Source: Isohypsibius dastychi
Lineage: Eukaryota; Tardigrada; Eutardigrada; Parachela; Isohypsibiidae
Assembly: GCA_034696485.1 (NCBI GenBank)
Contig: JAQIWT010001097.1
Coordinates: 1-12,544, forward strand
DNA: 12,544 nucleotides
Reading direction: 5' to 3'
The notes under the pieces are model-generated. The model saw nothing but the letters and a program-made list of their open reading frames with translations, was not told the origin of the DNA and made no database searches. A program made the position numbers and the translations under genes. Below, one piece after another: positions 7,748 through 12,544 of the stretch. Positions within the stretch are counted from its first letter, which is position 1. The number at the start of each line of letters is the position of its first letter.

Positions 7748-8541
7748 GACTGCAAGGGTGTCCACCCCATTTGCATCTCTTGCCCCTCTTGGGGTCCAAC
7801 ATAAAACTGAGGTACAGTGGCTGGCGCAGGTAGTGCTGGATACCGCGTAGTCGGTGGTGCATTTATTCGAAACATAGGTGCGTTATGACCGAAATTGCTT
7901 TGGGAGTTTTTTCGCGTCTGATAGAACTGCTGGTTTTGACCCGGAGCCATAAATGTGTTCTGGTTCATCATATTTCCCGCATTTTAATGACTGTTACAAA
8001 ACTTGGCTATATGGCCCGGTTTCCCGCAACTATTACATATTTTTCGCCCATCTGGCGTCAGATTACGATAGAACCTTTGAGGTCCACTGAAACTCTCAAA
8101 ATTTTGATGGCCCTGTTGTTGCTGATTTTTCTGAATTTCCTCCGTTTTATGGCTTAATTGGGTCATTTGCACTGCCAACTGCTCGACCATTTTATACAGT
8201 GGACTGTCCTTATTCTCCGCCACCATATTCGCGTAAACCGGCACTGGTGGTTGACCAAAGGTCAGCGGCATATTCTGTCCCACTAAGGGTACCGACAGTT
8301 GTGATTTCAGTAAAGCTGCTTGGCCAATCGCCGTTTTCCTCGCTGCATCTTTCAGCCAATTGATAAATTCATCGACCGTTGTCGGTTTTTTATTCAAAAA
8401 TTCCATCTTTAAATGGGGAGGAAGGTTAGAGTACAAATGCGCCATTTTTACATCCTCTCTCGCATTTTTATCAATAGTTGGGAGGACGCGATTTTGCGTG
8501 ACTTGAAAGTGGAGGTTGGAAGTGTAGGTTGATTTAAGAAT
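7738..8541 (-). pseudogene. gag (capsid C-terminal part and nucleocapsid), 5' truncated
   Basis: Gag packages the element RNA. The frame is open from about 8541 with no credible start, so the N-terminal half is missing. From ATG 8443-8445, used only for numbering, residues 1-40 (LYSNLPPHLK, then TTVDEFINWL) look like the end of a capsid domain. A Gln-rich linker follows (about 108-118) and then one CCHC zinc knuckle, C137-x2-C140-x4-H145-x4-C150. Three codons later TAA (7984-7986) interrupts the frame. The same frame then continues for 81 codons of Gln/Pro/Asn-rich sequence to TAG 7738-7740, where the -1 frameshift site lies. Upstream of 8478 the in-frame codons (including SNLHF and NRVLP) are the left arm of an inverted repeat and still read as gag-like sequence. 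Any ribosome would stop at the TAA before reaching the frameshift site. Confidence 0.8.
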
Positions 8542-8629
8542 TTAAGACTGGCTTCAGACAGAAAAAAGCTTAATCCAACCTACACCTCAAACCTCCACTT
8601 TTAGAACCCGCTAAATCGCGTCCTCCCAA
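8478..8629. repeat. Foldback: 60-bp inverted repeat at the gag breakpoint
   Basis: The arms are 8478-8538 and 8569-8629, with a centre of about 30 nt. The outer 17 bp are perfectly complementary (TTGGGAGGACGCGATTT outward in both arms), the inner arms match with about a dozen differences, and a shorter echo extends outward (ATCAA on both flanks). No target-site duplication is visible. The left arm lies in frame with gag. Possible origins are a foldback/MITE element or a head-to-head inverted duplication of a gag piece. If transcribed it would fold into a long hairpin. Confidence 0.85.
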
Positions 8630-8684
8630 GTGTTGATTCGTTTAAGCGTGTGAAAAACATAAGCCAATCCCTAGTAACTCGGAT

Positions 8685-8758
8685 AATTAAATGTCCGTAT
8701 ATTCATCCGGTAACTTTTCTGATCACATTTTCTATGGCCGGTTGACGGACATTTAATT
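8685..8758. repeat. Perfect 14-bp inverted repeat
   Basis: AATTAAATGTCCGT at 8685-8698 is exactly complementary to ACGGACATTTAATT at 8745-8758, with 46 nt between. Ten bases, TTTCGGCTCA, occur at 8757-8766 and again at 8838-8847, 81 nt apart. This could be the end of an unrecognised repeat element. The remainder of 8759-9022 holds nothing else I can name apart from a poly(A)-signal-like hexamer. Confidence 0.6.
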
Positions 8759-8897
8759 TCGGCTCACATTTATAACATCCGACTCGGCAGTCGGTCACAT
8801 GAATAAAATCTGAAATATGAGTGAACAGATATTTGGTTTTCGGCTCAGATAAACATAAGTCCTAGCCGACAGAAATATCAGTCAAGACTACAAAATA

Positions 8898-8903
8898 TTT
8901 ATT
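8898..8903 (-). terminator. Poly(A) signal candidate for the transposase gene
   Basis: The plus strand reads TTTATT, giving AATAAA on the minus strand about 120 nt downstream of the transposase stop (9023-9025). The position and strand fit a 3' end signal for that gene. A hexamer can also occur by chance in this AT-rich stretch. Confidence 0.35.
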
Positions 8904-9022
8904 CACGTTGGTCGATAAATGCTTGAAGGCACAGAGACAACTGTTTTACCATCAGAAAACTTAAGTATGATTAGTTTCTTCAGAATGTTCACAGAGGGAA
9001 CCAAAATTGTGTTTTCCCCTCG

Positions 9023-10360
9023 TTAAACACTGAAAATGTGAGGCAAGTGGATAGTCTTGCTACCGAATTCTCGATCGGATAGACGATCATACTCCCGTCC
9101 AGTAACAAAAGACTCGTCTACGGTATCACGCTGTTCATTCAGGACCGCAATAATGTGGTCAACTTTGATGACCCTTCCCAAATTGTCGATGACGGCGCTT
9201 TCGTTTCTTGAGCAAGTACTGTTGCTGTCAGACGTGCGTATTGGCGTTCCGTTCTCTATGATAGCCGATTTAAACAGCAATACCCGGTTGGCGCAGAGGT
9301 TTTCTTTGAATTGAGAAACATGTTGAACTCGAGTCAGAAGTCCTAAGTGGCACAGTACTGCCTGACCAGTGAAGCTGCAGGTTCCATCCACAGATTTCAC
9401 ACATACAGTTGACACTCTTCGTTCAAGCACTCGATTCGCCAAAGCAAGAATTCTGCAATCGACGTTTTCGTTTTTCCTCTCAACGATATCACGAACCAAC
9501 ACTGCACTTCTAGCGAGAAGTATTGAGTTGTTCATGATGTGCTTGGTCGTGTTGTTCATCGATAGCACTTTTCTCGAAATCTTCCCGATTTGGTCTTCTG
9601 GTCCATAGCACGACACGTTTTGAAGCGGGCCAAACAGATCGACAGCATACCATATGTGAGAAACGAGATGGATCGAGTATTTCATCTCGGCAACGCCGAA
9701 TTCTTCTTGAAATCCCAGCATGAAGCGTTCGCAAAGATCCTTTAACAGATCAACATCGCCGCAGCTGATTCTGTCGTTTGTACAAATCCACCCAATCCAT
9801 GAGATTAAGCAGAACACTTTGTACGCCTGCAAATGGGTAGATGTTTTGAATGAAACATCTGTAGCGACATAAGCAACCACATTTCGTACTTTTTTCGAAA
9901 CAACGCCCTTGGTGATAAATGGCAGACCATGTAGCAAAAACAGTCGAAGTTCGTGGGCTTTGAAGCGCTTATACTGATACAGCGATCTTGGTTTTCGATT
10001 CTCTTGACCAGTCACAACGATTTCTTTCCACAAAGTATCCATTTTTTCCACGTCACGTTTCTTCAGTCCAAGTTTTGATTTTGGGTCCATGATTTTTTCC
10101 AGTAGAAATTTTGAGACACCCTCATCCAGTTGGTGCATGACATCTTGAGCCCATCCGTTAACAAGGTCGAAATTGGCGAGGTTTTCCAAAACTGACTGGC
10201 GCTTGAAGCCGTTTGTCTGGTGGAGTTTTAGCATTCGGTTACGCTCCTGTCGAGAAAGTCCAGCGAACTTTTCTGACATCTGCCGCATCATTTCATCTGT
10301 TTTGTTCACAGCAGATTTGTCATAACGGTAGCATATTCTGCCACCGATAGATTGGCCAAC
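9023..10360 (-). CDS. CACTA/EnSpm-type transposase, C-terminal region (single open exon)
   Basis: This is an uninterrupted 445-codon exon. It starts at a strong 3' splice site (minus strand TTTTTTGTTTAG then GTTGGCC; AG at 10362-10361) and continues in frame to TAA 9023-9025. No ATG lies near the start, so upstream exons are expected, but none was found in 10361-10653. Numbered from the GTG at 10307-10309, the region at 52-75 (WAQDVMHQLDEGVSKFLL) and the block at 117-136 (K-A-H-E-L-R-L-F-L-L then GLPF) are characteristic of the animal EnSpm transposase C-terminal half. A later block covers 200-250 (F-G-V-A-E-M-K-Y-S-I-H-L-V-S-H, then FGPLQ and E-x-x-I-G-K). The catalytic DDE core of the family lies N-terminal to this region and is absent here. 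It may be a transposon fragment or a host-retained derivative. The lack of stops over 1.3 kb is notable beside the decayed retroelement. Confidence 0.7.
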   Translation of the reverse strand, partial: VGQSIGGRICYRYDKSAVNKTDEMMRQMSEKFAGLSRQERNRMLKLHQTNGFKRQSVLENLANFDLVNGWAQDVMHQLDEGVSKFLLEKIMDPKSKLGLKKRDVEKMDTLWKEIVVTGQENRKPRSLYQYKRFKAHELRLFLLHGLPFITKGVVSKKVRNVVAYVATDVSFKTSTHLQAYKVFCLISWIGWICTNDRISCGDVDLLKDLCERFMLGFQEEFGVAEMKYSIHLVSHIWYAVDLFGPLQNVSCYGPEDQIGKISRKVLSMNNTTKHIMNNSILLARSAVLVRDIVERKNENVDCRILALANRVLERRVSTVCVKSVDGTCSFTGQAVLCHLGLLTRVQHVSQFKENLCANRVLLFKSAIIENGTPIRTSDSNSTCSRNESAVIDNLGRVIKVDHIIAVLNEQRDTVDESFVTGREYDRLSDREFGSKTIHLPHIFSV

Positions 10361-10653
10361 CTAAACAAAAAAGATTTCAGTGAGAGCTGAGCTACGCATG
10401 AACCCACTTGAGAACTGAAAATAGCACTTCTTATTAGTTATGAGCTGATTTCAAAAACCTTCTAGAGATTACTTTGACTGTGTATGTGAAGTGACACTAC
10501 GCTTCCCCGTTTGGAAGTTCAGAATTATGTGAACAACTGCGAAACCAAGGGTATACAAAAGCTAGTAGTTTATCATGAAACACCAGTTGTCTTCGAACCA
10601 GAAATTAAACCGTGAACGTGTACTGTCCGTCAAGATCTCACTAATTACACCAC
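10361..10653. other. Intervening sequence upstream of the transposase exon
   Basis: There is no gene here. On the minus strand this would be the last part of the intron leading into the transposase exon, ending in the acceptor at 10361-10362. No upstream exon with matching protein features was found. Confidence 0.5.
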
Positions 10654-10763
10654 CAGTAATACCATAGTGGAAATGGAGCAGGCAGGCTACTCAGGTGATG
10701 AAGTGGACGGCTGACCACTGGTCGGCTGGAATGTCATCTCACTAAATGTGTAGATCTGCGCGT
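10654..10763 (+). repeat. Left inverted repeat of a 0.84-kb unit
   Basis: It pairs with 11366-11493. Perfect blocks include 34 bp (10708-10741 with 11398-11431) and 14 bp (10750-10763 with 11366-11379). The outer end CAGTAATACCATAGTG (10654-10669) matches its partner with one difference. Small indels account for the different lengths. The 34-bp block contains the near-palindrome GACCACTGGTC. Confidence 0.88.
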
Positions 10764-11365
10764 CGTGACGTCACCTAATTGCGTGGGGGCCGTCTAGGCT
10801 ACAATACCCCCTTACAATTCCGAACAAAAGAAATGACAAAACAAAAGAAGTATTAGGAATACAGCCGGGATAACACTCCTGACCATGCTTTTCTCATCAC
10901 TCCGAAAATTCGGTAACCAATTTTGATAATTCAAACACTCGAAATACGAAGTTCTGTTTTGCTTTTCGCTTCTTATTTTCCGACTTGATGATCAAACGTT
11001 ATGGTTCCGCATATTGAGCCTTCTCGTAAGCGGCGTTCCGGACCGTCAGGATTTATGAAATGTTTTGTGAGAGGATGTGAGCATGCTTCTGAAAATCGGA
11101 AACGAGCGAAGTATGGAGCTGCAACTGGATCCGAATAAGTCAACAAAGCAGATGCTGATTGCGAAATCGGCTTCAATTAAATTTCATCGATATTGTAAAT
11201 TCACTTTTTAATTTTAATCAGGATTTTGTCGGCAATGCAATTTCGTTTGTGCAACAGCCGCGATTCTGTTGTTTTTACGTTTTTATTCGTAAAAGATTAC
11301 TGTGCTGCCATTCCCCCTTGAGTGAAAAGGCGGCATCACCCCCTTGGAAGAAAAGAGGCGGCGTA
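10764..11365. other. Interior of the inverted-repeat-bounded unit
   Basis: About 600 bp with no clear gene. It contains a perfect 10-bp palindrome GTGACGTCAC (10765-10774), identical to a CRE/bZIP site core. It also has a 45-codon plus-strand frame at 11001-11138 and two imperfect 25-28 bp tandem units at 11310-11334 and 11335-11362. The lack of a transposase frame suggests a non-autonomous element if this is a DNA transposon. Confidence 0.6.
11310..11362 (+). repeat. Two tandem 25-28 bp units
   Basis: ATTCCCCCTTG through GGCGGC (11310-11334) is followed directly by ATCACCCCCTTGG through GGCGGC (11335-11362). The copies share the CCCCCTTG and GAAAAG/GGCGGC blocks. They abut the inner edge of the right inverted repeat. 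Confidence 0.6.
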
Positions 11366-11493
11366 ACGCGCAGATCTACTTTGGCAAAAACAATTAATGA
11401 GATGACATTCCAGCCGACCAGTGGTCAGCCGCCCGCTTCACCACCTGATTAGAGAGGCCTGCCTTCTAGTCTATTTTCACTATGGTAATACTG
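11366..11493 (-). repeat. Right inverted repeat of the 0.84-kb unit
   Basis: This is the complement of 10654-10763 with a few indels. Its outer edge at 11493 is only 12 nt from the stop codon of the histone H3 gene (11505-11507), so the 3' untranslated region of that gene must run into or end in this repeat. No target-site duplication of the flanks was found. Confidence 0.88.
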
Positions 11494-11504
11494 AACAACA
11501 TAAA

Positions 11505-11983
11505 TCAAGTTTTATCTCCTTGGTTATTACGGAGCCTCATAACCAGATCCATGTCCTCCTTCTTTATAGTTTGGCGTTTGGCATGTATGGCGACGAGATT
11601 AGTGTCTTCAAACACACGAACGAGGAAAGATTCTGCTGCCTCCTGTTAAATAAAGAAATCGTGACAAACTTCACCAAACATCAAGTGAACTGATGCACCT
11701 GTAGTGCTATTACAGCTTGGTACTGGCATCGCATCCCACTCCAAGGACTCTCGTACTTTTGTACCAATTCTCTGACAAGTCGTCCGAACGGTGCTTTTTT
11801 GAGGAGCAGATCGAAAGTTTTCTGGTAACGACGAATCTCTCGAAGTGCGACTGTTCCAGGCTTCCAACGATGCGGCTTCTTCACTCCACCGGTGTTTATC
11901 TTTCTATTGGGCAGGGTTACGATCTGCTTTCGGGGCACTTTCCCCCCCATGTTCTTTCTAGCAGCGCCTTTAGTACGAGGCAT
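11505..11983 (-). CDS. Divergent histone H3 variant, CENP-A/CenH3 candidate (two exons)
   Basis: H3 forms the nucleosome core with H4; CenH3 replaces it at centromeres. Exon 1 (11983-11699) encodes 95 residues and exon 2 (11642-11505) encodes 45, joined in phase 0 across a 56-nt intron (11698-11643; CTACAG/GTGCAT to TTTAACAG/GAGGC). The total of 140 residues compares with 135 for H3. The tail is H3-like ([15 protein letters not shown]) and keeps K4, R8, K9, K14, K18, K27, K36, K37; Ser10 is Asn, Thr11 Met, Lys23 Leu and Ser28 Ile, with two tail residues missing. The alpha-N region [13 protein letters not shown] is canonical. H3 Gln68 is Gly ([10 protein letters not shown]). Loop 1 ([14 protein letters not shown]) is three residues longer than in H3 and contains Trp, a CENP-A hallmark. 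Exon 2 completes the fold ([17 protein letters not shown]). The intron and the lack of a histone 3' stem-loop argue against a replication-dependent histone. Confidence 0.88.
11643..11698 (-). other. 56-nt intron of the H3 variant gene
   Basis: The donor is CAG/GTGCAT and the acceptor TTTATTTAACAG/GAG. Removing it joins the two halves of the alpha-2 helix between Gln and Glu, as in every H3. Unspliced, exon 1 runs into TGA 11683-11681 after five intron-derived codons. Confidence 0.9.
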
Positions 11984-11985
11984 AC

Positions 11986-12179
11986 CTGAAAAGAAACAAA
12001 ACGGTCAATCACAATTCAGTGGGGCAAAAACGAACGAAATGACCGTTTTAACATTTTTCACATATCCAACAGTATTGTGGGTTGATACCTGTATTCTCAA
12101 AAGATTTCATAAAAACACTGTGCACTTGTTATTTCGTGTACGATTGAGCTCGCAGGCTTCATTTTTGAATTGGACTTAC
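11986..12179 (-). other. Probable 5'-leader intron of the H3 variant gene (or trans-splice acceptor)
   Basis: The minus strand reads TTTTGTTTCTTTTCAG/GTATG: AG at 11987-11986, then two bases, then the ATG at 11983. Upstream are two strong GAG/GTAAGT donors, with the last exon bases at 12180 and at 12273. Cis-splicing from either would give alternative 5' leaders. In a spliced-leader organism the same acceptor could instead take a trans-spliced leader. Exon 12180 joined at 11985 does not continue the frame into the ATG, so the upstream exons are untranslated. Confidence 0.6.
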
Positions 12180-12180
12180 C

Positions 12181-12444
12181 TCAAAATCTCTGTCAGTGTG
12201 GTCCAAACGAGATCTACCGGAAGTATACAATATGACAGTGATTCTCGTCAAAGCGTCACACTGTGTACTTACCTCAGAAGGTGCGATCGATGAACCGAAG
12301 GAATAAACTGCGTCCTGAATCTGAGGCTTAGCAGGAAGCTCTGGACAGATGGAGATAATAGGAAAAACAGGAAGTGAGAAAGCTAGAGAAGCTCTGAATA
12401 AACAAATGTAAACAAAGGATGTCTTCTCGGTACTGCCTTGATTC
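12181..12444 (-). other. Upstream region of the H3 variant gene, possible leader exon(s)
   Basis: A pyrimidine-rich stretch ending in CTGTCCAG (AG near 12344) followed by a GTAAGT donor at 12272-12267 outlines a possible 70-nt exon. No TATA box or other promoter element was recognised. The open frame crossing this region is continuous with minisatellite translation and is not taken as a gene. Confidence 0.3.
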
Positions 12445-12544
12445 GCCGAAACGACATCTTGCCGAAAAGACATTTCGCCGATTTTTTTAGCCGAAAAGAC
12501 TATTTGCCGAATGATTTTTTGCCGAACGGACATTTTGCCGAAGA
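12445..12544 (+). repeat. 16-bp minisatellite, consensus GCCGAAAAGACATTTT
   Basis: Units start at 12445, 12461, 12477 (shortened to 13), 12490, 12506 (15), 12521 and 12537, and the array runs past the window end. GCCGA at each unit start is the invariant part; the rest varies in A/T runs. The full length cannot be seen. Confidence 0.85.

Larger units (their letters stand above)
1825..8541 (-). mobile_element. Decayed Ty3/Gypsy-type LTR retroelement with envelope-like and RING-like genes
   Basis: On the minus strand the order is gag (zinc knuckle), protease, RT, RNase H, integrase, RING-like ORF, envelope-like ORF. Integrase placed after RNase H is the Ty3/Gypsy (Metaviridae) order. The 5' end is lost: gag is open only to about 8541 and abuts an inverted repeat, and no LTR, primer-binding site or polypurine tract was recognised on either side. 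Lesions are TAA at 7984-7986, TAA at 7028-7030, a frame change around 5528-5550, and loss of integrase key residues. The copy is therefore an immobile remnant. Its RING-like and envelope-like frames are comparatively clean, which may be chance, younger age of that part, or retained function. Confidence 0.85.

Noticed and set aside
1-9022. Flanking LTRs of the retroelement
   Set aside because: Reading 1-1824 against 8630-9022 gave no direct repeat; the 5' end is truncated, so no LTR pair can be claimed.
10973-11176. 67-codon minus-strand frame inside the inverted-repeat unit
   Set aside because: No motif; antisense to the equally weak THAP-like frame.
10654-11493. hAT (CAG start) or CACTA (TAGTG/CACTA near 10665 and 11478) termini in the inverted repeats
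   Set aside because: No 8-bp or 3-bp target duplication was found, and similarity continues on both sides of the TAGTG, so the superfamily cannot be assigned.
12159-12533. 124-codon minus-strand frame
   Set aside because: Its first third is translation of the minisatellite, and it crosses two strong splice donors and the H3 leader region.

Overview
The window looks like nuclear DNA of an invertebrate animal. The genes are monocistronic and spliced, one intron is only 56 nt, and the 3' splice sites are pyrimidine-rich and end in TTTTCAG or TTTAG. There is no bacterial gene order or Shine-Dalgarno pattern. The short introns, the acceptor style and a centromeric-type histone H3 with a nematode-sized loop 1 make a nematode plausible. 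That is inference, and no single sequence here fixes the species.

Layout, left to right. (1) 1-1824: no gene I can support. (2) 1825 to about 8540, minus strand: a decayed Ty3/Gypsy-type LTR retroelement. Read 5' to 3' on the minus strand it carries gag (5' truncated, with one zinc knuckle), aspartic protease, reverse transcriptase/RNase H, integrase, a small protein with a duplicated RING-like zinc-binding module, and an envelope-like glycoprotein of mononegavirus/chuvirus type. No LTR, primer-binding site or gag N-terminus is visible. (3) 8478-8629: a 60-bp-arm foldback at the gag breakpoint, followed by low-information sequence with a short inverted repeat. (4) 9023-10360, minus: a 445-codon open exon for the C-terminal region of a CACTA/EnSpm-type transposase, with a clear 3' splice site at its start. 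(5) 10654-11493: about 0.84 kb bounded by about 110-128 bp inverted repeats. (6) 11505-11983, minus: a two-exon divergent histone H3, a good CENP-A/CenH3 candidate, with a probable 5'-leader intron (11986-12179 or longer). (7) 12445-12544: a 16-bp minisatellite built on GCCGAAAAGACATTTT that runs off the window.

The retroelement is the most informative part. The gag-protease junction carries a textbook-shaped -1 frameshift signal (GGAAAAC, 6-nt spacer, perfect 8-bp stem), so the ancestral element probably made protease and pol by recoding. This copy is dead. TAA codons interrupt gag and the protease/RT boundary, a frameshift at a microsatellite separates RNase H from integrase, the integrase catalytic Glu is Gly, and one zinc-ligand His is Arg. 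The RING-like and envelope-like frames have no internal stop and lie in the same frame, separated by one TAG. A RING-like accessory gene between integrase and a captured glycoprotein gene is the most novel-looking system here. The H3 gene is the only clear host gene and appears intact.
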